This document shows positions 8,553-18,552 of a DNA stretch of 64,000 nucleotides, one piece after another. Position numbers and translations under genes: made by a program. The stretch lies in NCBI RefSeq assembly GCF_004137245.1, contig NZ_SDWS01000009.1:120971-184970 (forward strand), given 5' to 3'. Below the pieces are notes generated by a model that saw nothing but the letters and a program-made list of their open reading frames with translations, did not search any database and was not told the DNA's origin. How positions within the stretch are numbered: the stretch's first letter is position 1; every line of letters begins with the position of its first letter. Source of the DNA: Nocardioides glacieisoli. Lineage in GTDB: Bacteria > Actinomycetota > Actinomycetes > Propionibacteriales > Nocardioidaceae.

Positions 8553-11500
8553 GTGACGACCATCGAAGCCTCCCGCTCCGCTGACGCGACCACCCCCGTG
8601 TCGGAGCTCCCCGCAGACCGCCAGCCCGTCGACTGGCGGCGCGTACGCCGTCCGCTGACCGTCGTCGCCCTGGTGATGGCCCTGGTCGCCGCGGTCGCGT
8701 CCTCGCTCGGCAGCGTGGCCGCCGGCCGCCTGGCCGACTCCCCCACGCAGACGCTCGTCACCCTGCTCGCCCTGGCCGTGGTCGGTGGCGCGTTCGTCGA
8801 CACCGCCGCCCGCACCCTCTGGGGCGTCGTCGTCGACCGCGCCGAGGGCCAGCTGCGCGCCGACCTGATCGACGCGGCGATGGCGCAGCCGCTCTCCGAG
8901 CTGTCCGAGCAGGCGGTCGGCGAGGTGCTCGACCGCATCGACGACGACACCTGGGAGGTCGGCCAGCTGATGCGCTGGGGCGTGTGGATGGCGATCCGCA
9001 CGACCCTGTCGGCCGGACCACTCTGGATCGTCGCCGGCATCACGTGGTGGCCCGCGGCCTTCCTGTTCCCGCTGTGCGGCGTCCTGGTGTGGTTCGCCAT
9101 CCGCCGGCTGCTGCCCCAGATCGCCGAGCGCAAGGTGCTCGAGGAGGCCGCCTGGACCGACCACGCCGCGTCCACCGAGGAGGGCGTCGCTGCCCGCGAC
9201 GACATCCGCACCTCGCTCGGCCAGGCCCACGTCCTGCGCCGCAACGCCCAGCTGGCCGCCGAGATCCACCGCCGCCTCCGCGCCGTGCTCGCGATCGAGG
9301 TGAGCGTCACGCGACGCAGCGGCGGACTCCTGCACGGCGTGCTCGCCGCCACCGGCCTCATCGGCGTGGCCCTCGTCCTGTCCGGGGACCTGTCCACCGC
9401 ACGGCTCGTCACCCTGTTCCTCGTCACGACGATGTTCGTCGGCCAGGTCGACATGCTGGCCCGCCACCTCCCCGACCTCCAGGAGGGGATGGGCGCCGTG
9501 CTGCGCCTGCGCGGGATGATCTCGGTGCCGGCCGAGCCGGTCGGCGGCGAGGCCGTCCCCGACGGTCCGCTCGACGTCGACCTGCGCGGGCTGGAGTTCT
9601 CCTACGACACTGGCTCGTTCGCGCTGCGCGACGTCGACCTCACCGTGCAGGCGGGTCACACGTGCGCGCTCGTCGGGCGCACCGGCTCCGGCAAGTCGAC
9701 CCTGGCGTCCCTGCTGTCCCGCGCGGTCGAGCCGCCGCGCGGCTCGGTCTTCATCGGCGGCATCGACGTGCGCGACCTCGACCTCCAGCAGCTGCGTGCC
9801 GCGGTCGGAGTCGTCACGCAGCGCACCGAGATCCTGGCCGGCACGCTGGCCGACAACATCCGCCTCTTCGGCGACGCTCCGCGCGAGCAGGTCTCGGCCG
9901 CGGTCGACGAGCTGGGCCTCACCGACTGGGTGGCCGGCCTGCCCGAGGGGCTCGACACCCTGCTCGGCCCGGGCGGCACGAGCCTGTCGGCCGGTGAGGA
10001 GCAGCTCGTCGCCTTCGCGCGCCTGCTGGTCCGCGACGTCAGCGTCGTCGTGCTCGACGAGGCCACCGCCCGGATGGACCCGGTCACCGAGGCCCGCGTG
10101 GTCCGCGCCGCGGACCGCCTGATCGCCGGACGCACCGGCATCCTCGTCGCCCACCGGCTCTCCACGACCGAGCGGGCCGAGCAGGTCGCGGTGCTCGAGT
10201 CCGGACGGGTGGTGCAGCAGGGTCCGCGTGCTCGCCTCGCGGCCGAGCCCGGACCGTTCCGCGACCTCCTCGCCGCGGCCGCCCACGAGGTGGTCGTCGA
10301 GGACCACCACACGGAGCAGGCCTCGATCGGGTCGATCCGCCGCAGCACGACGCCACCGGCGCCGCCGCACGTCGACCCGCCGCTCAGCCTGGCGCGCCAG
10401 GTGCTGAACGTGATCCTGGTCAAGCCCGAGTGGGGCCTGCTCGGCGCGAGCCTCTTCCTCGTCGCCTCGATCACCGGGGCCTACGGCGCCATCACCGGAT
10501 TCGTCTGGGGTCACGTCGTCACCACGCTCCAGCGTGGCGAGAATCCCGGGCTCCTGCTGGGCGCACTCGTCCTCTCGCTGATGATCGGCCCGTTCCTGCT
10601 GTCGCAGGCGTTCTGGACCTACCCCCACTGGTGGGTCGAGGTCCGGATGCGCGTCCGTGCCGCCGTGCTCGCCGGGCAGACCGACCAGCACCGGCTGCTG
10701 CGCACCCCGCCGGGAGAGGTCGTCGCGCGGACCATGGACGCCGATCGCATCGCCCGCTACACCGACCGTTGGGTCGACTTCGTCAACGGGCTGCTGGTCG
10801 CGACCCTCACCGCGGTCATCGCCGGCAGCTGGCTCGCCGGCGCGATCCTGCTCGCCGTGATGGCTGCCTCCGCACTCGCGTCCACCCTCGGCAGGCCGGT
10901 CGCCGGTCGGTCCGCAGCGGCCGCGTCGAAGGCGCGCGCGGGCTTCGGCCAGGCCCTGGTGTCGACGCTCGAGTCCATCCGCACGGTCAAGCTCGCCGCC
11001 GCCACGCCCCACCTCCACCGCCACCTGCGCGAGGTCGACGGGGGGCGGGTCGATGCCGCCGTCCAGGAGCACCGCGTCCAGTCGTTGCTCGACGGCGTGC
11101 CGGTCGTGATGGTCCAGTGCGGTGTCGTCGCGGCCTGGGCGGGCCTGTTGTCCGGGCACTGGGGTCTCGCCACGGCGCTGCTGGTCGCCAACGCGGTCAG
11201 CGGGTTCGACTGGTTCGGCCGGGTGGCCGGCGCGGTCGTCACCGAGGCGCCCGGCACCCGGGCCTGGATGAACGCCACCAGCGAGCTCGCCGGGGGTGGC
11301 GACCTCATGGTGCTGCCGGCCGGGATGGACCTGTCGGCCGGCACGGCGCACGAGCCCGCCCGTCCCCAGCGCGACCCGCTGCGCACGCTCACCCTCGAGC
11401 GGGTCAGCGCGGTGCACGACGACGGCACCCTAGGCGTCCAGGACGTCGACCTGTCCGTCGATGCCGGCGAGCTGGTGCTCCTGCTCGGCCAGGTCGGCTC

Positions 11501-12062
11501 CGGCAAGTCCAGCCTGCTCGGCGCGCTGGCCGGGCTGGTCAGCACCACGGGCGAGATCCGCTGGAACGACCAGGTCGTCACCGACACGCAGGCGACGTTG
11601 CGACCGACGCGGGTGGCGCACGTGGCGCAGGTCCCGCGCGTGCTGTCGGGCACGTTCACCGACAACGTCGCGCTCGACCACGCGCAACGTCCCGTCATGC
11701 CGGCGCTGGACACCTCGCGGATGGGACGCGACGTGGCCGAGGCGGGAGGCCCCGACTCGCTCGTCGGGCACCGCGGCGTACGCCTCTCCGGCGGGCAGGT
11801 CCAGCGACTCGCACTGGCACGAGCGCTGGCCGCCGAGGCCGACATCCTGCTGGCCGACGACGTGTCGTCCGCGCTCGACGCAGCCACCGAGATCGAGCTC
11901 TGGAAGGCGCTGCGTGAGCGAGGCGCCGCGGTGATCGGCGCGACCAGCAAGGCCGCCGCGCTGGCCCAGGCCGACCGGGTGGTCGTCCTCGACTCCGGTC
12001 GCGTGGTCGACCAGGGTCCGTGGCGCGAGCTGTCGGCCCGCTGGGCCCACCTCGCCGGCTGA
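8553..12062 (+). CDS. Fused double ABC exporter (TMD-NBD-TMD-NBD) with one degenerate ATP site
   Basis: 1169 residues in one chain holding two complete half-transporters. Half 1: membrane domain about 30-310, Walker A GRTGSGKST near residue 375, signature LSAGEEQ near 477, Walker B VVVLDEAT near 500, H-loop AHRLST. Half 2: membrane domain about 615-860, Walker A GQVGSGKSS near 978, canonical signature LSGGQ near 1078, but Walker B reads LLADDVSS (catalytic Glu replaced by Asp) and the switch histidine is absent (GATSKAAA). The degenerate Walker B pairs with the non-canonical LSAGE signature of half 1, as in asymmetric heterodimeric exporters. Resembles multidrug or lipid exporters; substrate unknown. 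GTG start at 8553 is the first in frame. Stands alone between a terminator and an epimerase gene. Confidence 0.9.
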   Translation: MTTIEASRSADATTPVSELPADRQPVDWRRVRRPLTVVALVMALVAAVASSLGSVAAGRLADSPTQTLVTLLALAVVGGAFVDTAARTLWGVVVDRAEGQLRADLIDAAMAQPLSELSEQAVGEVLDRIDDDTWEVGQLMRWGVWMAIRTTLSAGPLWIVAGITWWPAAFLFPLCGVLVWFAIRRLLPQIAERKVLEEAAWTDHAASTEEGVAARDDIRTSLGQAHVLRRNAQLAAEIHRRLRAVLAIEVSVTRRSGGLLHGVLAATGLIGVALVLSGDLSTARLVTLFLVTTMFVGQVDMLARHLPDLQEGMGAVLRLRGMISVPAEPVGGEAVPDGPLDVDLRGLEFSYDTGSFALRDVDLTVQAGHTCALVGRTGSGKSTLASLLSRAVEPPRGSVFIGGIDVRDLDLQQLRAAVGVVTQRTEILAGTLADNIRLFGDAPREQVSAAVDELGLTDWVAGLPEGLDTLLGPGGTSLSAGEEQLVAFARLLVRDVSVVVLDEATARMDPVTEARVVRAADRLIAGRTGILVAHRLSTTERAEQVAVLESGRVVQQGPRARLAAEPGPFRDLLAAAAHEVVVEDHHTEQASIGSIRRSTTPPAPPHVDPPLSLARQVLNVILVKPEWGLLGASLFLVASITGAYGAITGFVWGHVVTTLQRGENPGLLLGALVLSLMIGPFLLSQAFWTYPHWWVEVRMRVRAAVLAGQTDQHRLLRTPPGEVVARTMDADRIARYTDRWVDFVNGLLVATLTAVIAGSWLAGAILLAVMAASALASTLGRPVAGRSAAAASKARAGFGQALVSTLESIRTVKLAAATPHLHRHLREVDGGRVDAAVQEHRVQSLLDGVPVVMVQCGVVAAWAGLLSGHWGLATALLVANAVSGFDWFGRVAGAVVTEAPGTRAWMNATSELAGGGDLMVLPAGMDLSAGTAHEPARPQRDPLRTLTLERVSAVHDDGTLGVQDVDLSVDAGELVLLLGQVGSGKSSLLGALAGLVSTTGEIRWNDQVVTDTQATLRPTRVAHVAQVPRVLSGTFTDNVALDHAQRPVMPALDTSRMGRDVAEAGGPDSLVGHRGVRLSGGQVQRLALARALAAEADILLADDVSSALDAATEIELWKALRERGAAVIGATSKAAALAQADRVVVLDSGRVVDQGPWRELSARWAHLAG

Positions 12063-12115
12063 CCGGTCCCACCCGCCCGGGCGGGCACGCTTGGCGCCTC
12101 TGGTTGGGTGGAGGC

Positions 12116-13006
12116 ATGCGCGTCGTCATCGCCGGAGCATCGGGGTTCCTCGGCACCCACCTGTCCGACCACCTGCGCGTCCACGGGCACGAGGTGACCG
12201 CCCTCGTCCGCCGCGAGCCCACCACCGAACGTGAGTCCCGCTGGGACCCGGCCGCAGGACGGGTCGACGGAGCCGTGATCGCGCGGGCCGACGCCGTGGT
12301 CAACCTTGCCGGGGCGAGCATCGCCGGCAACCCGCACTCGAAGAAGTGGTCCACGGAGGTCCTGGACTCTCGGGTGTCGACGACGGGCACCCTCGCCACC
12401 GCCATCGCGGCGAGCGAGCGCCCTCCCGCCTTCCTCGCCGGCAACGGCATCGCCTTCTACGGTGACCACGGCGACGCACCTGTCACGGAGGACTCCGAGA
12501 GCCGCGGCGACGCCTTCCTCACCCGGGTCTCCCGTGAGTGGGAGGCGGCCGCCGCCCCGGCCCGGGACGCCGGAGCGCGGGTCTGCGTGCTGCGGACGTC
12601 GCCGGTGATGGACCGGACCTCTCCCCCGCTGAAGCAGCTGCGGCTGCTGTTCCAGGCCGGCGGCGGGGCGAAGCTCGGCTCCGGACGGCAGCACATGCCG
12701 ATGATCTCGCTGCGCGACTGGATCGGCGCTGTCAGCTACCTCATCGAGTCGCGCGACGTCTCGGGCGCCTTCAACCTGTGCTGCCCGCAGACCCCGACCA
12801 ACGCGGAATTCACCGAGGCACTCGCGAAGGCCGTGCACCGCAAGGCCTTCCTCGCCGTCCCTGCCCCCCTCATGAAGCTCGCGGCCGGGGACCTCGCGCA
12901 CGAGCTGCTCGGCTCGGTCAACGCGCGTCCGGCCGCACTCGAGCGGGCGGGCTACGACTTCGAGGACGAGGACGTACGCAGCGTGCTGGCCGCCGCGCTC
13001 GGCTGA
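12116..13006 (+). CDS. TIGR01777-type NAD-dependent epimerase (SDR superfamily)
   Basis: 296 residues. N-terminal Rossmann motif IAGASGFLGTHL (residues 5-16), then VVNLAGASIAG, characteristic of the YfcH/TIGR01777 epimerase family of extended SDR proteins. The C-terminal DUF1731-like tail (RPAALERAGYDFEDEDVRSVL) is typical. The reaction is not known for the family; in plants a homologue acts in plastid division. ATG preceded by GTGGAGGC. Its last 55 bases overlap the 3' end of the opposite-strand gene 12952-13518. Confidence 0.88.
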   Translation: MRVVIAGASGFLGTHLSDHLRVHGHEVTALVRREPTTERESRWDPAAGRVDGAVIARADAVVNLAGASIAGNPHSKKWSTEVLDSRVSTTGTLATAIAASERPPAFLAGNGIAFYGDHGDAPVTEDSESRGDAFLTRVSREWEAAAAPARDAGARVCVLRTSPVMDRTSPPLKQLRLLFQAGGGAKLGSGRQHMPMISLRDWIGAVSYLIESRDVSGAFNLCCPQTPTNAEFTEALAKAVHRKAFLAVPAPLMKLAAGDLAHELLGSVNARPAALERAGYDFEDEDVRSVLAAALG

Positions 13007-13518
13007 TCGCGCGCCTCGACGACCCGCCAGCGACCGCCCTCGCTCCTCAGCACCACCCGCCGGGTCGAGGCTCGGTCCTCTGGCAGCGCCACCGGCGTGC
13101 TGCCGCCCACCGCTCGGGCGCCGACCACCCGGTCGGTGACCACCAGCACCAGTCTCGACGACGTCCGCCCGACCACGTCGAGCGCGAGCACCTGCGTCGT
13201 CAGGCCGGTCACCGCCAGACCGCGCGCCCGGTAGTGGCCCAGGAGTCGCGCGTCGGCAGCGCCGGTGCGGGAACCGTCGACGTACAGCTCCCGGAGTGCC
13301 TCGACGTCACCCTCGGCCCACGCCGCCGCGCGACGCTGGTCCCAGTCGGCGAGGACGGCCGCCGGCCCCGAGGCAGCGACGCCCGGCGCCGAGGTCACCG
13401 GACGTGCCGGACCGGTCGGGCGGGCATCCCTCGGCGGCAGCAGCGTGACCGCCAGCGTCGCGACGACGCAGGCGCTCGCGACGGCCGCGAGGGCGGGCAG
13501 GAGTCGGCGCGGGTCCAC
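12952..13518 (-). CDS. Exported or membrane-anchored hypothetical protein
   Basis: 188 residues from a GTG at 13518. One hydrophobic N-terminal segment (about 7-27, LLPALAAVASACVVATLAVTL), then a Pro/Ala linker and a globular domain of about 130 residues (ADWDQRRAAAWAEGDVEALRELYV ... RWRVVEARD) whose pattern resembles the NTF2-like/SnoaL fold. It runs convergent with the epimerase gene and overlaps it by 55 bases, and it is divergent from lipB. No catalytic motif is evident. Reported because frame, start and composition are consistent with a real gene. Confidence 0.6.
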   Translation of the reverse strand: MDPRRLLPALAAVASACVVATLAVTLLPPRDARPTGPARPVTSAPGVAASGPAAVLADWDQRRAAAWAEGDVEALRELYVDGSRTGAADARLLGHYRARGLAVTGLTTQVLALDVVGRTSSRLVLVVTDRVVGARAVGGSTPVALPEDRASTRRVVLRSEGGRWRVVEARDQPSAAASTLRTSSSSKS

Positions 13519-13602
13519 CCCGCCACCCTCGCCGATCCGGCCCGCGCGTGCGTCGGCTCATCCACAGGCACGGGCGCCACGTCCACGGCGTAGGCTCGTC
13601 GC

Positions 13603-14337
13603 ATGCCGCAGGAGCTGGACTACGAGGTCGCCGGACTCGGTGACGACGCCGTCGACTACCTCGCCGCCTGGGACCTCCAGCGTCGCGTCCACGAGGGCGT
13701 CGTGGCGGGTACGCGCCCCGACTCCGTCCTCCTGCTGGAGCACCCGCCCGTCTTCACCGCCGGCAAGCGCACCGACCCGCACGAGCGCCCCGCCGACCCC
13801 GGCGGTGCCGACGTGATCGACGTCGACCGCGGCGGCAAGATCACCTTCCACGGACCCGGCCAGCTCGTCGGTTACCCCATCGTCACGCTGCCCGACCACG
13901 TCAAGGTCGTCGACTACGTGCGCCGCGTCGAGGAGGCCCTGATCGCCGTGTGCGCCGACTTCGGCGTCACGACCGCACGCGTGCCGGGCCGCACCGGCGT
14001 CTGGCTCCGGGCCGACCACCGCGGGCCGGAGCGCAAGGTCGCCGCCATCGGGATTCGGGTCAGCCGCGGCGTGACGATGCACGGCTTCGCCCTCAACTGC
14101 GACGTCGACCTCGGGTGGTACGACCGGTTCGTGCCGTGCGGGATCGCCGACGCCGGCGTCAGCTCGCTGTCCACCGAGCTCGGCCGCGACGTCACTGTCA
14201 CCGACGTGCTACCGAGCGTGCGCCGGCACCTGTCGGCGTACCTGTCCTGGCAGCCCTACACCGCGACCCCGGACTACGAGTCCCGCCCCGAGCCCGGGCG
14301 CACGCCTCGCATCGAGCTGGTCCGCCCCGGGGCCTGA
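13603..14337 (+). CDS. lipB: Lipoyl(octanoyl) transferase
   Basis: 244 residues. Transfers octanoate from acyl carrier protein to the lipoyl domains of E2 subunits and the GcvH protein. Signature [17 protein letters not shown] near residue 75 and the acyl-enzyme cysteine in [14 protein letters not shown] near residue 180; the catalytic lysine precedes [11 protein letters not shown]. Works with LipA (16400-17341) and its products are the E2 at 6410 and the T-protein partner of gcvT. The two lip genes are separated here by an ABC transporter pair. Confidence 0.95.
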   Translation: MPQELDYEVAGLGDDAVDYLAAWDLQRRVHEGVVAGTRPDSVLLLEHPPVFTAGKRTDPHERPADPGGADVIDVDRGGKITFHGPGQLVGYPIVTLPDHVKVVDYVRRVEEALIAVCADFGVTTARVPGRTGVWLRADHRGPERKVAAIGIRVSRGVTMHGFALNCDVDLGWYDRFVPCGIADAGVSSLSTELGRDVTVTDVLPSVRRHLSAYLSWQPYTATPDYESRPEPGRTPRIELVRPGA

Positions 14338-14439
14338 CGCCCGCTTTCGTACGCCGTCGGCGCGGGGGCGCGACAAACGCGGCCCGCCGCTGGGAGGCTC
14401 CTCCCCGTGCGGGCGCGCGCCCGCGTCCGGGGGGGACGG

Positions 14440-15381
14440 ATGAGCGAGACGGTGATCCTGACGCGCGGGCTCCGCAAGGAGTTCAGCGGACGCAGGGGCA
14501 CGCACGTGGCGGTCGACGACCTGGACCTCGCGGTCCCGGCGGGTGGCGTGCACGGGTTCCTCGGCCCCAACGGGTCGGGCAAGACCACGACGATCCGGAT
14601 GCTGCTCGGCCTCGCCGCTCCGACGTCCGGCTCCATGGCGCTCTTCGGCGAGCCGGTGCCGCAGCGCCTCCCCGAGGTGATGGATCGCGTCGGCGCCGTC
14701 GTCGAGTCGCCGAAGTTCGCGCCCAACTTCACCGGTCGCCAGAACCTCCGCCTCCTCGCTGCGAGCGTCGGCAGGTCGACGTCGGACGTGGACGAGGCCC
14801 TCGAGAAGGTCGGCCTGGGCCAGCGGTCCGACGACCGCTACCGGGCGTACTCGCTCGGCATGAAGCAGCGCCTCGCGATCGCCGCCACCCTGCTCAAGAA
14901 GCCCCGCCTGCTGATCCTCGACGAGCCCACCAACGGGCTCGACCCGGCGGGCATCCGCGAGATCCGTGACCTCGTGAAGGACCTCGGCGCCAGCGGCGTG
15001 ACGGTGCTGCTGAGCTCGCACATCCTCGCCGAGGTGCAGCAGGTCTGCGACAGCGTCACGATCATCGGCCACGGCCGGCTGCTCGCCTCCGGACGGGTGC
15101 AGGAGCTGGTGGCCGCCACCGGTGCGTACCGCATCGTGGTCGAGCGACCGGAGGACGCCACCCGGGCGCTGGAGGAGGCCGGCCTGACGGCCGCCGCAGA
15201 CGGCGACGCACTCGTCGTCCAGACCGACCGGCCGGGCTCGGAGATCAGCCGCGTCCTGGGCGAGGCCGGGGTCTGGCTCGACGAGCTGACGCCCTTGCGT
15301 GCCGACCTGGAGTCGGTGTTCCTCGACCTCACCGAGGGCGACCGGATGGGCGCGATGCCCAGCGGGGAGGACTACCGGTGA
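14440..15381 (+). CDS. ABC transporter ATP-binding protein (ABC-2 type)
   Basis: 313 residues. Walker A FLGPNGSGKTTTIRM near residue 45, signature YSLGMKQRL, Walker B LLILDEPTNGLD, followed by the C-terminal domain that follows the ATPase in NatA/DrrA-like exporters. The start chosen is the ATG at 14440 preceded by GGGGGGAC; an upstream GTG adds eleven arginine-rich residues that are unlikely to be native. The stop overlaps the start of the permease gene (GTGA), so the two are coupled. Substrate unknown. Confidence 0.9.
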   Translation: MSETVILTRGLRKEFSGRRGTHVAVDDLDLAVPAGGVHGFLGPNGSGKTTTIRMLLGLAAPTSGSMALFGEPVPQRLPEVMDRVGAVVESPKFAPNFTGRQNLRLLAASVGRSTSDVDEALEKVGLGQRSDDRYRAYSLGMKQRLAIAATLLKKPRLLILDEPTNGLDPAGIREIRDLVKDLGASGVTVLLSSHILAEVQQVCDSVTIIGHGRLLASGRVQELVAATGAYRIVVERPEDATRALEEAGLTAAADGDALVVQTDRPGSEISRVLGEAGVWLDELTPLRADLESVFLDLTEGDRMGAMPSGEDYR

Positions 15382-16355
15382 AGAACCTGTTGCTCGTCGA
15401 GCTCACCCGGCTGCGCTGGCGTCGCGCGGTGGTCGTGCTGCTGGTCGCCTGCCTGCTGGTGCCGGTGGCGATCTGCCTCGGCGCGGCCTGGAACACGCGG
15501 CCGTTCTCCGACGCCGACGTCGCCGAGGCCGAGCGCCTCGCGCAGTTCGAGGCCGACCAGCCCTACATCCAGCAGGAGATCGAGCGCTGCCAGGAGAACC
15601 CTGAGATGTACGGCGGTGGTCCCGACGTCGACTGCGTCGAGATGATCACGCCGAGCGCCGCGAACTACCTCTACCGACAGACGCTCGACGTCGGCTCCGT
15701 CCTCGACAACGAGGCGACTGCCGTCGTCTCCCTGCTCGCGGTCGTGCTCCTCGTCCTCGGCACCACGTTCGTCGGCCACGACTGGAACACCGGCTCCATC
15801 AGCAACCAGCTCCTCTTCGAGCCGAGGCGGCGGCGGGTGTGGGCGGCCAAGGGTCTCGCCGTCCTCCTCGTGGGGCTGGTCGTCGGAGCGCTCGCACTGC
15901 TGGTCTTCTGGGGTGCCGTGGGCGTGCTCGTCGCCCAGCGGGACATCGCGGTCGAGCCGGGCCAGTGGGCCGTCGTCCGCAACACCGCGGCCCGCGGCGT
16001 GCTCCTCGTCGCGCTCTCGGGATTCCTCGGCTACGCGCTGACCATGCTGCTGCGCAGCACCGTGGCGACCCTCGCCATCGGCCTCGGCGTCGCGGCAGCG
16101 GGCTCGATCGCGGTGCTGGCGACCTTCGGCGAGGGCGCCCAGCGCTGGCTCCTGCCCACCAATGCCTACGCCGTGCTCGACAACGGCTACGAGTACTACG
16201 TCTGGTCGCCCGCCTGCGACGTGATGGTGCAGGGCGGCACGGACCCGTGCACCCAGACCATCTCGCTCGGTGCCGGGGCGACGTACCTCGCGGTCGTGCT
16301 GGCGGTCGTCGTGGTGGCGTCGCTGGTGTCGTTCAGGCGTCGCGACCTGCCCTGA
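15378..16355 (+). CDS. ABC-2 type transporter permease
   Basis: 325 residues with six predicted membrane helices: one at about 15-35, then a large extracytoplasmic loop containing two cysteines (ERCQEN and DVDCVEM) and five helices from about residue 110 onward. Partner of the ATPase encoded immediately upstream, with overlapping codons. The large loop between the first two helices is typical of ABC-2 permeases such as those for bacitracin or lantibiotic resistance. Ends 44 bases before lipA. Confidence 0.85.
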   Translation: MKNLLLVELTRLRWRRAVVVLLVACLLVPVAICLGAAWNTRPFSDADVAEAERLAQFEADQPYIQQEIERCQENPEMYGGGPDVDCVEMITPSAANYLYRQTLDVGSVLDNEATAVVSLLAVVLLVLGTTFVGHDWNTGSISNQLLFEPRRRRVWAAKGLAVLLVGLVVGALALLVFWGAVGVLVAQRDIAVEPGQWAVVRNTAARGVLLVALSGFLGYALTMLLRSTVATLAIGLGVAAAGSIAVLATFGEGAQRWLLPTNAYAVLDNGYEYYVWSPACDVMVQGGTDPCTQTISLGAGATYLAVVLAVVVVASLVSFRRRDLP

Positions 16356-16399
16356 CCCGTGAGTTGGGAGCCCATCCGCCGCGCCGTAGAGTGGCGGGT

Positions 16400-17341
16400 G
16401 TGACGACGGCTCCCACCCCCGAAGGACGCAAGCTTCTCCGACTGGAGATCCGCAACGCGGAAACCCCGATCGAGCGCAAGCCGGAGTGGATCAAGACCAA
16501 GGCGAAGATGGGCCCGCAGTACACCGCCCTGCAGAGCCTGGTGAAGTCCGAGGGCCTCCACACCGTGTGCCAGTCGGCCGGGTGCCCCAACATCTTCGAG
16601 TGCTGGGAGGACAAGGAGGCCACCTTCCTCATCGGCGGCGACCAGTGCACCCGCCGCTGCGACTTCTGCCAGATCGACACCGGCAAGCCGCAGCCCCTCG
16701 ACCGCGACGAGCCGCGCCGGGTGGCCGAGTCCGTGCAGACGATGGGCCTGAAGTACGCCACGATCACCGGTGTCGCGCGCGACGACCTCCCCGACGGTGG
16801 CGCCTGGCTCTACGCCGAGACGGTCCGCGCGATCCACGAGCTCAACCCGGGCACCGGCGTCGAGAACCTGATCCCCGACTTCAACGGCAAGCCCGACCTC
16901 CTCACCGAGGTGTTCGAGTCGCGTCCCGAGGTGCTCGCGCACAACGTCGAGACCGTGCCGCGGATCTTCAAGCGGATCCGACCCGCGTTCCGCTACGACC
17001 GCTCGCTCGACGTGATCACCCAGGCCCGCGACTTCGGCCTGGTCACCAAGTCCAACCTGATCCTCGGGATGGGTGAGACCCGCGAGGAGGTCAGCCAGGC
17101 GCTGCGCGACCTCCACGAGGCCGGCTGCGAGCTGATCACGATCACGCAGTACCTCCGTCCGTCGCCGCGGCACCACCCCGTCGAGCGCTGGGTCAAGCCC
17201 GAGGAGTTCGTCGAGCTCAAGGACGAGGCCGACGAGATCGGCTTCGCCGGCGCGCTGTCCGGCCCGCTCGTCCGCTCGTCCTACCGCGCCGGACGGCTGT
17301 ACCGTCAGGCCATGGACGCGCGCGCCTCCGCCGCCGTCTGA
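16400..17341 (+). CDS. lipA: Lipoyl synthase
   Basis: 313 residues. Radical SAM enzyme that inserts two sulfurs into protein-bound octanoyl groups. The auxiliary cluster motif C-x4-C-x5-C is seen as [12 protein letters not shown], the radical SAM motif CxxxCxxC as CTRRCDFC, and the C-terminal RSSY ([11 protein letters not shown]) that binds the auxiliary cluster is present. GTG at 16400 gives VTTAPTPEG; another in-frame GTG lies three codons upstream. Works after LipB. Confidence 0.96.
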   Translation: MTTAPTPEGRKLLRLEIRNAETPIERKPEWIKTKAKMGPQYTALQSLVKSEGLHTVCQSAGCPNIFECWEDKEATFLIGGDQCTRRCDFCQIDTGKPQPLDRDEPRRVAESVQTMGLKYATITGVARDDLPDGGAWLYAETVRAIHELNPGTGVENLIPDFNGKPDLLTEVFESRPEVLAHNVETVPRIFKRIRPAFRYDRSLDVITQARDFGLVTKSNLILGMGETREEVSQALRDLHEAGCELITITQYLRPSPRHHPVERWVKPEEFVELKDEADEIGFAGALSGPLVRSSYRAGRLYRQAMDARASAAV

Positions 17342-17394
17342 GCCGCACGACCAGCACCACCTCCAGATCGCCACACACCGGACAAGGCCTCCTC

Positions 17395-18102
17395 ATGTCG
17401 ACCCCCGAGCCCACGCCCACCTCGCGCCGAGGGCAGATCGCCCAGACCTACCGGATGGCCAAGCGCAGCGACCCGCGCCTGGGCTGGATCATCCTCGGCA
17501 CGTTCCTCCTCGGAGCGGCGCTCGGCTTCGGGCTGATGTGGGTCCTGCCGGGCGACGGCCTCATCTCGCTGGTCATCTCGATCGTCGGCGCCCTCATGAT
17601 CGGCCTGCTGCTCGCGATGCTGGTCTTCGGCCGGCGCGCCCAGGCAGCGGCGTACAAGCAGATGGAGGGCCAGCCCGCAGCGGCCGCCGGTGCGCTGCAG
17701 ATGCTGCGCCGCGGCTGGAAGCTCGACCCGGTCGTCGGCTTCACCAAGCAGCAGGACGTCGTGCACCGCGTGGTGGGCCCGCCCGGCATCGTCCTCGTCG
17801 GCGAGGGCACCAGCGCGGCCCGCGTGCGCCAGCTGCTGCTCACCGAGCGCAAGAAGCACGAGCGCGTCGCCTACGGCGTGCCGATCCACGAGATCGTCGC
17901 CGGCCGCGGCGAGGGCGAAATCCCGCTCCCCAAGCTCGTGCGCCACGTGCAGAAGCTCGGCCGCAAGGTGAAGCCCGGCGACATCACCGACATCCTCCAG
18001 CGGCTCAAGGCACTCGACGCGCAGCGCGGCAAGCTGCCCGTGCCCAAGGGTCCCGTGCCGACCTCGATGAAGGGCATGCGCTCGCAGCAGCGAGGTCGCT
18101 GA
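17395..18102 (+). CDS. DUF4191 membrane protein
   Basis: 235 residues. N-terminal YRMAKRSDPRLGWIILG motif, two membrane helices (about 28-46 and 52-72), then a cytoplasmic domain with VGPPGIVLVGEG and a KKHERVAYGVPIHEIVAGRGEGEIPL segment. This is the actinobacterial DUF4191 family, which is conserved beside lipA. Function unknown; the synteny suggests a role linked to lipoylation or envelope energetics, but that is inference. Convergent with the RDD gene, whose stop lies 3 bases away. Confidence 0.88.
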   Translation: MSTPEPTPTSRRGQIAQTYRMAKRSDPRLGWIILGTFLLGAALGFGLMWVLPGDGLISLVISIVGALMIGLLLAMLVFGRRAQAAAYKQMEGQPAAAAGALQMLRRGWKLDPVVGFTKQQDVVHRVVGPPGIVLVGEGTSAARVRQLLLTERKKHERVAYGVPIHEIVAGRGEGEIPLPKLVRHVQKLGRKVKPGDITDILQRLKALDAQRGKLPVPKGPVPTSMKGMRSQQRGR

Positions 18103-18105
18103 CCC

Positions 18106-18504
18106 CTACAGCGTGACCGTCCGCGTCCCCGCGGCCACGTCGTGCAGCCCGCGGCCACCCATGGTGAGCAGCGGCGGGACCAGCAGTCCCACGAGCGCCG
18201 AGCGGAGCAGCGCGCGCAGCAGCGACGGCGGCTGACCCGACCCGTCCTGGCGCACGACCCGGACCCGGGTCGCGAGCTTGCCGAACGAGCCACCGGCGAC
18301 CGCGGTGAACAGCGCCGACTCGACCACGAAGAGCCCCAGCGTGCCGAGGCCGTTGGGGTTGGCGGCGAGGACGCCGACGGCGACGAGGCCCTCGACCACG
18401 GCGAGGCAGGTCACCCAGTCGACGAGGAGCGCGAGGATCCGCCGACTCCAGCTCGCGGACGTCGGGGCGGGAGTCGGTGCGTACGTCGGGTCGGGCTGGG
18501 GCAC
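18106..18504 (-). CDS. RDD family membrane protein
   Basis: 132 residues with three membrane segments. The family signature is the SRRILALLVDWVTC segment near residue 20 (Arg-Asp pattern), and GGSFGKLATRVRVVR is the typical RDD second region. Function of RDD proteins is unresolved (transport suggested in some). GTG start. Conserved location between lipA/DUF4191 and glnA in actinobacteria; divergent from glnA. Confidence 0.85.
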   Translation of the reverse strand: MPQPDPTYAPTPAPTSASWSRRILALLVDWVTCLAVVEGLVAVGVLAANPNGLGTLGLFVVESALFTAVAGGSFGKLATRVRVVRQDGSGQPPSLLRALLRSALVGLLVPPLLTMGGRGLHDVAAGTRTVTL

Positions 18505-18552
18505 ACGCCCAGCCTAGGTGGCGAAACATGGCGGCCACTGCTCGGACGAGGC

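Noticed and set aside
8421..11417. Long minus-strand open frame opposite the ABC exporter (998 codons).
   Set aside because: High GC third positions create open antisense frames; the plus strand holds all ABC motifs.
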